A stretch of DNA of 64,000 bases from Mycolicibacterium monacense (GTDB lineage Bacteria > Actinomycetota > Actinomycetes > Mycobacteriales > Mycobacteriaceae): assembly GCF_010731575.1 (NCBI RefSeq), contig NZ_AP022617.1, positions 4,774,001-4,838,000 of the forward strand, written 5' to 3'. The translations under genes were made by a program, and so were the position numbers. Shown here piece after piece: positions 44,433 to 52,290 of this stretch (the first letter of the stretch is position 1; each line of letters opens with the position of its first letter). The notes under the pieces were generated by a model that made no database searches, was not told where the DNA came from, and was given only the letters and a program-made list of their open reading frames with translations.

Positions 44433-46037
44433 ATGGCGGGGGATGAAGTCCGAGTCGAACCTGCGGATCTGCGGGCTCGAGCCACCACCCTGGACGAGGA
44501 GATCACCGACGAGTCGCAGCGGCCCACACCGCCGTGCGGCCTCCCGTTCGTCACGGCGTCGGCGGCCGGCATCGCGGCCGGTTCGGACACGCTGCGCAGC
44601 CACCTGATCTCCGGCAACCGCGAAGCCGAACGGCTCGCCGCGGTGCTGTCCGAGGCGGCCGACGTCTACCAGCAGATCGACAACCGCGCGGCCCAGGCGC
44701 TGGAGTACCCCGACGGACCACGCTCGGTGGAACCGGTCCCCGTCAACCCCACACTGCCGCCGTCGGTCCCGCCGATCGAATTCCCCGCCACGGTGCCCGC
44801 GGTCCCGGGCGGCCAGACCGACGCCGGCTTCATGGATGTGAAGGCCGCCGCGCAGATCATCCACTCCGGCGACTCGGGCCCGATGCGGACCTACGGGGAA
44901 CAGGCGAAGAAGTTCGCCGGGACGCTGCGCGACAGGGCCGCATCCTTCAACCTCGACGGCATCAACTGGGACGGCACCGCCGCCGAGAAGGCCGGCGACG
45001 CGGTCCGTCAGCACAAGGAGTGGCTGGAGAAGCTGGCCGAGAGTTACGAATTCCTCGGCACCGAGGCGATCGACATGGCCGATGCGCACGACAAGTGGTC
45101 GGGTCAGCACCCGACCGTTGCGGAGGTCGAGGCGGTCGAGGCCAGGGTGGCGCAGGCCGGTCAGGCGGGCGACAAGGACGCGCTCGCCAGGGCCATGATG
45201 GATTACCTTGCGCTGCAGCGGAAGTCCGAAGACGTCCGGACCAGCTACAGCGCCGACGTCGCCGGTAAGAGCCTGCCCAAGGTGCTCGACCCGCCACCGG
45301 GAGCAGCGCCGGTACCGCCGATCAGCAGCAACGGCGATCCGCGGAAGGGGAAGACCCAGCCCGCCGGCGAGGGTGCACCTGGTGAACCCGGCTCCGGCGG
45401 GGGCGGCGCCCAACCCGGCGGCCGGCCCGGTGGGCAGCCCGGCGGTCAGGCCGCGGCGGCGCCGATGGGCGGGGGGTCTCCCGCCGGACAGGGCGGCGCT
45501 CAGCCCGCGGGCGCCTCATCCGGCGGCGGCGGTTCACCGTCGGGAGGCGGCGGCTCTCCCGCCGGTGGCGGTGGCGCCCCGGCCGCACCGGCTGCCGGTG
45601 GTGGCCTACCGGGCGGCCTGCCCGGTGGCGGCCCGGACGGGCTGCCTCCGCTGGACGACCCCGCGCTGAAGCCGGCCGCCGCGAGCGGTGGCGGCGCCGG
45701 TGGTGGCTCGGGTGGTGGAGCCGGCGGCGGTGGCGGCGGGGTCCCACCCTCCCCGCTGCAGCCCGCTGTCGGAGCCGAGACCGTCGCCCCCGGGGCGGCC
45801 GGGACGGGGCGCGCCGGTGCCGCCGCGGCCGGCCCGGCCGGTGCCATGGGTGCGATGGGGGGTATGGGCGGTATGCCGATGGGTGGCCACGGCGCGGGCC
45901 GCGGTCAGGGTGGCGGCGAGAAGAAGCGCACGCCCGGCCTGGCACCGGACGAGGATCTCTACGTCGAGGACCGTCCGTTCACCGAATCCGTCATCGGCTA
46001 CACGCCCAAGCCGCGGGATCGGAAGGACTCGAAGTGA
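44433..46037 (+). CDS. espB: EspB, secreted ESX-1 substrate
   Basis: A 534-residue EspB-like protein. The N-terminal helical PE/PPE-like domain (about 1-285) has the export motif YQQID (Tyr79-Asp83) and WDG (Trp179-Gly181). A long Gly/Pro/Ala region (about 290-510) follows, and the tail DEDLYVEDRPFTESVIGY ends in KDSK as in the M. tuberculosis protein. It is exported by ESX-1 and trimmed by MycP1. An extended GAGGAGGAAGAC sequence precedes the ATG. The low-complexity region is longer than I recall in M. tuberculosis. Confidence 0.85.
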   Translation: MAGDEVRVEPADLRARATTLDEEITDESQRPTPPCGLPFVTASAAGIAAGSDTLRSHLISGNREAERLAAVLSEAADVYQQIDNRAAQALEYPDGPRSVEPVPVNPTLPPSVPPIEFPATVPAVPGGQTDAGFMDVKAAAQIIHSGDSGPMRTYGEQAKKFAGTLRDRAASFNLDGINWDGTAAEKAGDAVRQHKEWLEKLAESYEFLGTEAIDMADAHDKWSGQHPTVAEVEAVEARVAQAGQAGDKDALARAMMDYLALQRKSEDVRTSYSADVAGKSLPKVLDPPPGAAPVPPISSNGDPRKGKTQPAGEGAPGEPGSGGGGAQPGGRPGGQPGGQAAAAPMGGGSPAGQGGAQPAGASSGGGGSPSGGGGSPAGGGGAPAAPAAGGGLPGGLPGGGPDGLPPLDDPALKPAAASGGGAGGGSGGGAGGGGGGVPPSPLQPAVGAETVAPGAAGTGRAGAAAAGPAGAMGAMGGMGGMPMGGHGAGRGQGGGEKKRTPGLAPDEDLYVEDRPFTESVIGYTPKPRDRKDSK

Positions 46038-46366
46038 GCGGCGAGATGCACCCGCAGGTGGCGGCGGTCCTCGCCCAGGCCCAGCAACTGCAGTCGATCA
46101 TGGACGAGCAGCTACACAAGATGAAGCACCAGACGTTCACCGCATCCGACGAGACCGAGACCGTCGAGGTGACGCTCGACGGTCATCAGCAGTTGACGAG
46201 TGTGCACATCGAGGACGGTCTGCTGCGCCAGGGCGCGCACGTCGTCGAACAGCGGTTGAACGAGGCGCTGCAGAACGCGACCGAGGCGGCGTCGGCTGCC
46301 ATCGAAGCGGATCGGGAACGAATCGACGCCCGGGTCGCCGAGCTGACCGAGTCGTGGCGGCCCTGA
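46034..46366 (+). CDS. espL: EspL, YbaB/EbfC-like ESX-1 protein
   Basis: A 110-residue protein with the YbaB/EbfC fold pattern: an N-terminal helix (QVAAVLAQAQQLQSIMDEQ), a beta strand region with VEVTLDGHQQLTSV, and a C-terminal helix. EspL stabilises and helps secretion of other ESX-1 Esp proteins. The GTG start overlaps the espB stop (GTGA). Its stop lies 5 bp from that of the convergent EspC-like gene. Confidence 0.82.
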   Translation: MSGEMHPQVAAVLAQAQQLQSIMDEQLHKMKHQTFTASDETETVEVTLDGHQQLTSVHIEDGLLRQGAHVVEQRLNEALQNATEAASAAIEADRERIDARVAELTESWRP

Positions 46367-46371
46367 GCGGA

Positions 46372-46683
46372 TCAGCCGCCGGCTAGCGCGACCTGCTCGA
46401 TGGCGTCGCGGCCGGCCTGGTCGACGGACTCGTATCGGGCGGCGGCGCTTCGCAGGTTCTCGCCGTACTCGTCGGCCGCGGCGGCCGCCGCAGCGGTGAG
46501 CGCACCGATGTCGGCCTGCGCCTGCCGGCACGCCGCCGCGGTCTGCAATGCCGCCACCGCCCTCGCCGCCTCACCCAGCGGAGCGTCGGCGTGCAGGCCG
46601 GCGACCCCCGAGGCGGCCTGCCCGAACGCCGTCCCGGCGCCGGCCAGCGCGGGCGGATTCACCTGCAGCACTTCACCACTCAC
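46372..46683 (-). CDS. EspC-like (DUF2580) putative ESX-1 substrate
   Basis: A 103-residue helical-hairpin protein rich in Ala, with a type VII export motif YESVD (Tyr84-Asp88) after the second helix. It resembles EspC and the N-terminal part of EspJ (DUF2580, ESX-1 secretion-associated protein). It sits downstream of eccD1, where espJ lies in M. tuberculosis, but it lacks the long EspJ tail. It probably is exported, perhaps with a partner. It starts 9 bp after the eccD1 stop, on the same strand. Confidence 0.8.
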   Translation of the reverse strand: MSGEVLQVNPPALAGAGTAFGQAASGVAGLHADAPLGEAARAVAALQTAAACRQAQADIGALTAAAAAAADEYGENLRSAAARYESVDQAGRDAIEQVALAGG

Positions 46684-46692
46684 CGGTCCCCC

Positions 46693-48222
46693 TCAGAAAC
46701 GCAGGTTGCGCAGCACGTCGTACACGCTGGCGATCCACAGCAGCAGCGGGATGACCGCCGCGATCGCCGCGCCGTCGACCAGTTCGAGGATCCGTTTGGT
46801 CACCGGCGACACGCGACGCACCCCGTCGGTGGCACCGATGACGACCAACGCCACCGCGCCCAGTGCGGTGTAGATCGCCAGCACCAACCACGCGTCGTCG
46901 GGATACCACTGGCACAGCCTGACCATCACACCCGTCGGCACGATCACGGTCACCGCAAGCAGCGCCCACGCGCACCAGCGCTCGGCGTACAACCGGGAGC
47001 GGAAGCCGCAGATCGCGGCGACCAGTCCGGCCACGATCAGGCTGTGGACGAAGAAGTGACCCTGCACCACCACCGCGATCGCCCCGACCGCGAGGATGAG
47101 CGCGCCCGCCGTGAGGAAGCCGATCAGCAGCTTCTTGGCCAGCACGCTGCGTTCCTGCAGGCGGGCGGCCGATTCGGGCACCGAGGCGATGATGGCCTGC
47201 CATGTCGGCGATTCCTCGTCGACGCCTTCGCGCGAAGTGACCGGATCGAGCAGTTCGTCGTTGGTGACGGTCTCACCGGGTGCGGGGATCGGCGGCAGGG
47301 CGATGCGGGCGACCGCCACGGTCAGCTTCGCCGCGTTGGTCAGCACGATCAGGCCGAATGCGACCGCACCCGCGGGCACCCAGTACTGCCACCCGTATCC
47401 GTACCCCACCGCGGCCGCCGTCAGCGCCGCCGTGGCGATCGCCAGGAAGGCCGCGACCTCGGCCCGCTTCCGGGGCCCGCCCCTGGTCGCCAATGTCAGC
47501 AGCAACACCACGGCGCCCGCGCCCGCCAGCTGCGGCGCACCCAGCGATCCGACGCCGTTGGGCAGCGGCACGGCCAGCGCCGCACCTCCGGCGAGCGCCG
47601 GAATCGAGGCGATCAGCAGGCTTTCGGCCATGTTCAGGTTGGCGTAGCGGTTCTGCGCCAGCAGGCTGCCGCCGAGCAGTCCGAGGCCGAGCACGGCCAG
47701 CGCCAGCGCCCACCACAGGCTCTGCCCGGTGCGGTCCCACGAGACCAAGGACATCAGCGTGATCGCAACGGAGACAAGGGGTATCGACACACCGACGAAG
47801 CGGTTGAGCGCGGCGCGGTCGAACTCCGGGGATTCGTCGAGCACCGCGATCGCGTCGATCACGTCCTCGACCAGCGGACGGTAGCGTTCCGTCCGGCTCA
47901 CCGAGACCAGCGTCAGCAACGACCCGTCGACCACCCCGGCGTCGTCGAGGGACTCGTCGGCCTTCAGTGGCGGCGCCCCGGGACGCGCGAACGCCCACAC
48001 CCCCTGCGCGGTGAAGTCGAAGCCCGCCAGCACATCCTTGGGGGTGTCCTCCAGGATCTCGGCGAGCACCGCGACGGTCTCGTCGATGTAGGTCTCGACG
48101 GGGGCCGCCGCGGGCAGTACGAGATCCGTCATACGCCGGCCGGTCAGGATCGTCACCCGGGTGGTCGACGGCCGCCCGGGCGTGACGCTCGAGGTGGTGG
48201 ATGCCGCGGCGGTGGTGGTCAA
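46693..48222 (-). CDS. eccD1: EccD1, ESX-1 membrane channel component
   Basis: A 509-residue EccD. The N-terminal ubiquitin-like domain (about 20-110, TTRVTILTGRRMTDLVLPAA in part) precedes 11 membrane helices (about 130-505). EccD dimers form the inner-membrane barrel of the ESX-1 complex. The start appears to be a TTG at 48222, inside a TTGA overlap with the espI stop; the length and N terminus match M. tuberculosis EccD1 well. Its C terminus ends VYDVLRNLRF. Confidence 0.92.
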   Translation of the reverse strand: MTTTAAASTTSSVTPGRPSTTRVTILTGRRMTDLVLPAAAPVETYIDETVAVLAEILEDTPKDVLAGFDFTAQGVWAFARPGAPPLKADESLDDAGVVDGSLLTLVSVSRTERYRPLVEDVIDAIAVLDESPEFDRAALNRFVGVSIPLVSVAITLMSLVSWDRTGQSLWWALALAVLGLGLLGGSLLAQNRYANLNMAESLLIASIPALAGGAALAVPLPNGVGSLGAPQLAGAGAVVLLLTLATRGGPRKRAEVAAFLAIATAALTAAAVGYGYGWQYWVPAGAVAFGLIVLTNAAKLTVAVARIALPPIPAPGETVTNDELLDPVTSREGVDEESPTWQAIIASVPESAARLQERSVLAKKLLIGFLTAGALILAVGAIAVVVQGHFFVHSLIVAGLVAAICGFRSRLYAERWCAWALLAVTVIVPTGVMVRLCQWYPDDAWLVLAIYTALGAVALVVIGATDGVRRVSPVTKRILELVDGAAIAAVIPLLLWIASVYDVLRNLRF

Positions 48223-49646
48223 CGCCGTTCGAGCCTGTCGAAATCGTCAGACAAGGCGGCCGCCAACTCGGTGATCCGCCGCTGGAAGACCTTGTCGAGC
48301 AGGTCGAGCTGGATCTCCGTGCCCGCCGCGATGTGCTTGTCCCACGGCAGCACGATGACACGCCCGGGCGCCACGTGTCGCTCGAATTGCTGAACAAGAT
48401 CGTCGACATCGATATTGGGTTTGCCCGGCACCACGTGGTTGATGACGACGCAGGACCGGCCCAGCAGGTCCTGGTAGCCGTTCTGGCGCATCCAGTCCAT
48501 CGTCACCGCGGCCTGACGGGCCCCGTCGATCGATGCGCTGGCGACGATCACCAGCCCGGACACCGTGGACAGCACCGCCCTCGAGGCGGGCTGGAACAGA
48601 CCGGCCCCGCAGTCGGCGAGCACCAGGTTGTAGTACCGGGACACGACATCCGTCGCACCCTTCCAGTCGTCGTCATTGAACTCGCGGCGGGCCTGGCTGT
48701 ACTCCTCCGAGGACAGCACCTCGAGGTTCGCGCCGTTCATGCTCGTGTAGGCGCGGATGTCGTTGTAGCGGTCAAGTTCCTTGTCCGACAGCAGGTCGGC
48801 GATCGTTGCCGCGGACTGCCGGCCGGCCCGGTCGGCGAGGTTGCCCGCGTCGGGGTCGGCGTCGATGGCCAGGATCCGGTCACCGCGCACCTTGGCCAGC
48901 GTCGATCCCAGCGCCACGGTGACGGCGGTCTTGCCCACGCCGCCCTTGAGACCGAGGACGCCGATCTGGTACGAGTCGCGGGCGTTGCGCCGGATCCGTG
49001 CGTGCAGATCCATCTCGTACATCTCGTCCGGCGACAGGCCCAGGTTGATCCGGGTGAGCAGGTACAGCACGTGGCGCCAGCCCCGTTGCGACGGCATCTT
49101 GACCGCGGACTTCACCCCGACGTGCGACAGCGCATCGATGGCGCGGTGGTTGCCCATCGCCGCCGCGGACGTCGGCGCCGGCTGCGCGGGAGGCTGACTT
49201 TGCGGCCAGGCCACCTCGGCCGGCGGGGCCTCGGCGAAATGCGCCGACGGGGGTGGCGCAGGCGCGGGGCGCGGGGCCGGGGCGCTCGCCTGGCGCGGCG
49301 CCTCGAAGCGGGCGCCGCCGGGCAGGTTGGTCTGGGGGGTGCGCATCATGCCGTTGGGGGGCCGCTGCGGCACCGGACCCTGGGATGTCGGCGCCTGCGT
49401 GGTGGGCGGCATCTGGGTGGTGATCTCGGCGTGCCGCGGTGGCGGCGCGGGTGCGGCCTGGGTGCGCGGAGGGGTGATCGGCAGCGGCGGCGGCGCGGCG
49501 CCGTCGGCGTTGTTCGAGCCGCCGGCAGGCGCCGGCGCCGGGGCGGTGCCCTGCATCAGGGCGTCGCGGTCGACGTGCACGGTCGCCTCGTCGGGCGTCT
49601 GAGCGGCGTCTGGGGAGTGGAAGAGCCGGTCATAGTCGGCCGACAT
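48219..49646 (-). CDS. espI: EspI, ESX-1 MinD-like ATPase with proline-rich N terminus
   Basis: A 475-residue protein. Residues about 35-165 are Pro/Ala-rich and disordered; about 220-475 is a ParA/MinD-type ATPase with deviant Walker A KGGVGKT (234-240), and AIDADPDAGNLAD and VVINHVV motifs. In M. tuberculosis EspI regulates ESX-1 activity at low ATP. The protein is shorter than the M. tuberculosis one (about 660 residues), mostly in the Pro-rich region. It follows esxA after 105 bp that include a strong hairpin, and overlaps eccD1 by 4 bp. Confidence 0.9.
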   Translation of the reverse strand: MSADYDRLFHSPDAAQTPDEATVHVDRDALMQGTAPAPAPAGGSNNADGAAPPPLPITPPRTQAAPAPPPRHAEITTQMPPTTQAPTSQGPVPQRPPNGMMRTPQTNLPGGARFEAPRQASAPAPRPAPAPPPSAHFAEAPPAEVAWPQSQPPAQPAPTSAAAMGNHRAIDALSHVGVKSAVKMPSQRGWRHVLYLLTRINLGLSPDEMYEMDLHARIRRNARDSYQIGVLGLKGGVGKTAVTVALGSTLAKVRGDRILAIDADPDAGNLADRAGRQSAATIADLLSDKELDRYNDIRAYTSMNGANLEVLSSEEYSQARREFNDDDWKGATDVVSRYYNLVLADCGAGLFQPASRAVLSTVSGLVIVASASIDGARQAAVTMDWMRQNGYQDLLGRSCVVINHVVPGKPNIDVDDLVQQFERHVAPGRVIVLPWDKHIAAGTEIQLDLLDKVFQRRITELAAALSDDFDRLERR

Positions 49647-49686
49647 GGGGTGCCTCTCGATGGTGGGTTTGCGCCGTAGCGCAGGA

Positions 49687-49735
49687 GGTGGGCGAGTTCG
49701 GCCGGTGCCGTGAGCGCCGGCCGGCCCCGCCCACC
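49687..49735 (-). terminator. Long GC-rich hairpin between esxA and espI
   Basis: In transcript sense GGTGGGCG (49735-49728) pairs exactly with CGCCCACC (49694-49687), and inner GCCGG/CCGGC segments extend the stem. No T-tract follows, as is usual for mycobacterial hairpin terminators. The site lies between the stop of esxA (49752) and the ATG of espI (49646), so it could cut down readthrough or stabilise the esxBA mRNA, giving more substrate than machine. Confidence 0.55.
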
Positions 49736-49751
49736 TTCATGCAGCTGTGGG

Positions 49752-50039
49752 TCAGGCGAACATTCCGGTGACGCCGGCTTCGGTCTGAGCCATGGTGGAG
49801 CCGGCCTCGCTGATGGTCTGGGCGAGGTTCTGCAGGGCCGCGTTGAGCTCTGCCGAGGTGTTGTCCCAGCGGGCCTGGACGGCCTGGTAGGCCTCCGAAC
49901 CCGAACCGCCCCACACCGCCGCCAGCGCGCCGAGCGAGGCCTTGCCCTCGTCGAGCAGACCCTGGGTCGTGCTGACCGCGCCGTTGATCTCGCCTGCGCC
50001 GCCCTCGATGCCCGCGAAGTTCCATACCTGTTCCGACAT
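49752..50039 (-). CDS. esxA: EsxA (ESAT-6), WXG100 substrate of ESX-1
   Basis: A 95-residue WXG100 protein with the WGG turn at residues 43-45 between two helices, [10 protein letters not shown] at the start and VTGMFA at the end. It is secreted as a heterodimer with EsxB. AAGGAGAAATCA lies just before the ATG. It follows esxB after 30 bp. No YxxxD motif is present, as expected, because the partner carries it. Confidence 0.95.
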   Translation of the reverse strand: MSEQVWNFAGIEGGAGEINGAVSTTQGLLDEGKASLGALAAVWGGSGSEAYQAVQARWDNTSAELNAALQNLAQTISEAGSTMAQTEAGVTGMFA

Positions 50040-50069
50040 TGATTTCTCCTTGAGTTGGTCTGTGAGTGG

Positions 50070-50369
50070 TCAGAGATTCATGGACGACGCGAGCGTGCCG
50101 GCCTGATCCTCGTCGGTCGAGCCGTACTGGGTGCCCGAGGTGTGGATGTTCGAGGAGATCTCGGTCAGCGTCTGGATCTGCGCCTGAGCGGCCTCCTGGT
50201 AGCGCAGCAGCGCCGCCTGCGCCGCCTCGCCGGCCTGACCGCGCCACTGCGGGAGCAGGCTGTTGGCGGTGGCGTCCACCGACCGCATCACGCCCTGCAG
50301 TTCGCCCGAGATCCGCTCGAAGTTGCCGGCCTCCTTGGCGAGGACAGCAATATCGGTATTCATTGCCAT
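50070..50369 (-). CDS. esxB: EsxB (CFP-10), WXG100 partner with export signal
   Basis: A 99-residue WXG100 protein with the WRG turn (42-44) and the secretion motif YGSTD (Tyr82-Asp86). The C terminus LASSMNL keeps the LxxxMx(F/L) pattern bound by the third EccC ATPase domain, with Leu in place of the terminal Phe I recall in M. tuberculosis. ATG 50369 was used; ATG 50363 is two codons downstream. The gene follows PPE68 after 93 bp. Confidence 0.95.
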   Translation of the reverse strand: MAMNTDIAVLAKEAGNFERISGELQGVMRSVDATANSLLPQWRGQAGEAAQAALLRYQEAAQAQIQTLTEISSNIHTSGTQYGSTDEDQAGTLASSMNL

Positions 50370-50462
50370 TGTGGATACATTCCTTCTTTTCCTGTGTCCT
50401 CACCACGGGAAATGGCGAGTCTTCCGGTCAGGTGACCGGGAAGTCTGTGTTCCTGCGGCGAC

Positions 50463-51794
50463 TCACCAGTCGTCGCCGTCGTCCTCGTCCAGGTCGTGGA
50501 CGAGTGGTGCGGGTGCGGTCAGCCCCGGCTTCGAACCGCCGCCCTTGGCGCCCTGTCCGGCCATCCCCATCGGGCCCATCCCACCGCCCGCGCCGCCGAC
50601 GGGCGCCAGACCGCCGACGGTGGCTCCGGCCGCCGCGCCGGCCCCGACGGGCACGGGTGCGGCCGCCATCTTGTCGCCGACGAGGTTGGCCATCAGCGGT
50701 GTGCGCGCCGCGGTCCCCCCGGCGCCGGGCAGCGACGCCGCCCGGACCAGACCCGCACCCGAGCTCACACCGGAACCACCCGCGAGCGGATGGTTGGAGA
50801 ACGGTGCGGCACCGATGAGGCCGATCTGGGCCTTCTCGCCGCCGAGACCGCCGCCCATCTGACCGAAGATCGACGACACCTGCTGCAGCGGTTGGGTCAG
50901 CATCTGCATCGGGGTCTGCACCATCTGGCCGAACTGCTGCGGTACCTGCGCGACCATGGAACCCACCTGGCCGGCCATCTGCACACCCATCTGGACGCCC
51001 TGCTGCATAACCTGGTCCTGCGGCTGCTGGTGTGCGGCCTGCTCCCCCTTCTGCACCGCACCCTGCGCGCGTTGCGCGGCCATGTTGCCCTGGGCCATCG
51101 CCCGGCCGGCGTTGAGGCCGACGGACTCCATCTTGGCGGTGGCGCTGGCCTTGGCGATGAGCCCGTTGCGGGCCACCCCCATCGGGGCGCGGGCGCCCGC
51201 CTGGGCCACCGCGGCGGCGCCGGTGCTCTCGCCGACGCCGGGGATGACGATCGGCGTCATCGGCGGAATCGGTTCGAACAGAAGGTTCATCTGGGTCTCG
51301 GCCTGGTACACGTCCATCGCCCCGGCGGCCTGGTTCCACATCCGGACGAAGTAGTCGAACTCGTTCACCCCGATCGGCACGGTGTTGACGCCCAGGAAGT
51401 TCGTCGCCTCGAGGACCGCGTGCGTGATGTGGTTCTGTTCGATCTCCGGCAACGGCGGAGTAGTTGCCATTGCAAGGGTGTAGGAGTTTGCCTGGTTGGC
51501 CGCCTGCAGCGCCCGCTTCATGGCCTGCGCCGACGTGGTCCGCAACCAGAGGACCATCGGCATGGTCGCGGCCACGGCCCGTTCACTCGCGGTGCCCGTC
51601 CACATCGACGACAGGTTCGCCAGGCTCGCGGCGAGTTCGTCGGCCTGGGTCTCCAACAGCACGGCGAGCGCCTCCCACCCGGCCGCGGCCTGCAGCATCG
51701 GCGCGGGACCGGCTCCGGCCATCAGCCGGCCGGTGTTGACCTCGGGCGGCAGCGCCGTCCAGGTCGGTGGAAGGGGTATGCCCGTCAGTGCCAT
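50463..51794 (-). CDS. PPE68-type PPE protein of ESX-1
   Basis: A 443-residue PPE protein. The PPE motif is at residues 16-18 (LPPEVNTGRLMAGAG), the WxG turn is MWTGTAS near 65, and the N-terminal domain of about 175 residues precedes a Gln/Met/Gly-rich region with the LSNHPLAGGSG-like motif SNHPLAGGSGVSSGAGLVRA and a very acidic end (DLDEDDGDDW). It is the partner of PE35 and an ESX-1 substrate or gate component. The N terminus is about 9 residues longer than in M. tuberculosis PPE68. It follows PE35 after 50 bp. Confidence 0.92.
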   Translation of the reverse strand: MALTGIPLPPTWTALPPEVNTGRLMAGAGPAPMLQAAAGWEALAVLLETQADELAASLANLSSMWTGTASERAVAATMPMVLWLRTTSAQAMKRALQAANQANSYTLAMATTPPLPEIEQNHITHAVLEATNFLGVNTVPIGVNEFDYFVRMWNQAAGAMDVYQAETQMNLLFEPIPPMTPIVIPGVGESTGAAAVAQAGARAPMGVARNGLIAKASATAKMESVGLNAGRAMAQGNMAAQRAQGAVQKGEQAAHQQPQDQVMQQGVQMGVQMAGQVGSMVAQVPQQFGQMVQTPMQMLTQPLQQVSSIFGQMGGGLGGEKAQIGLIGAAPFSNHPLAGGSGVSSGAGLVRAASLPGAGGTAARTPLMANLVGDKMAAAPVPVGAGAAAGATVGGLAPVGGAGGGMGPMGMAGQGAKGGGSKPGLTAPAPLVHDLDEDDGDDW

Positions 51795-51844
51795 GGTGTG
51801 TGGGTGGCTCCGCTAGGGATCCGCTGGGGAATCTGCCGCGCCGC

Positions 51845-52138
51845 TCAGAAGGTGCTGGCGTTGGCGGCGTCGACGGCGGCGTAGATACCGGAGATCTCCG
51901 TGAACGCCGCGCCCGCGCGGGACAGCTCCTCCTGCGCGAAGGTGTTGAGCGCCAGGGTTTCGGCACCCTCGGCGGCGAAGGTGGCGGCGGCCATCGCCGA
52001 CACCTCGTCGGCGCCGGCCGGGACCAGCGCGGTCACCGCCGCGGTCGCCGCCGTACCACCGGCCAGACCCCGCGCACCATTTGCGACGACCTGACCACCG
52101 ATGCCCGCCGCGCCCGGATTGTGCTCGAGAGGTTGCAT
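51845..52138 (-). CDS. PE35-type PE protein of ESX-1
   Basis: A 97-residue PE-family helical hairpin with the export motif YAAVD (Tyr86-Asp90) near the C terminus and the conserved LVPAGADEVSA turn. The literal Pro-Glu pair near the N terminus is absent, as in PE35. AAGGAG lies 8 nt before ATG 52138, which decides this start over an in-frame codon 39 bp upstream. It forms a heterodimer with the PPE68-type protein and may open the esxBA transcription unit. Confidence 0.9.
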   Translation of the reverse strand: MQPLEHNPGAAGIGGQVVANGARGLAGGTAATAAVTALVPAGADEVSAMAAATFAAEGAETLALNTFAQEELSRAGAAFTEISGIYAAVDAANASTF

Positions 52139-52277
52139 TTGCGCATCTCCTTTACTGGTTCCCCAATTGCAGGACAAGCGATGGTGAACGGCTCGGGCAT
52201 ACCTACCCCGTCGTCTCCGGACTCATCCCCCGACTTATTTGCTGGCGGTTTACCACCAACGTTGCTGTGAAGCTCTC

Positions 52278-52290
52278 GTTAGATACTAAC
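52278..52290. promoter_or_regulatory. GTTAG-ATA-CTAAC palindrome at the eccCb1 stop, possible PE35 promoter site
   Basis: A perfect 5-bp inverted repeat with a 3-nt centre overlaps the eccCb1 stop codon, 140 bp upstream of the PE35 ATG. The 147-bp gap (52139-52285) is the largest in the minus-strand ESX-1 arm downstream of eccA1, so a separate promoter for PE35-PPE68-esxB-esxA is plausible. The AT-rich palindrome is the best visible candidate element. Confidence 0.3.
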
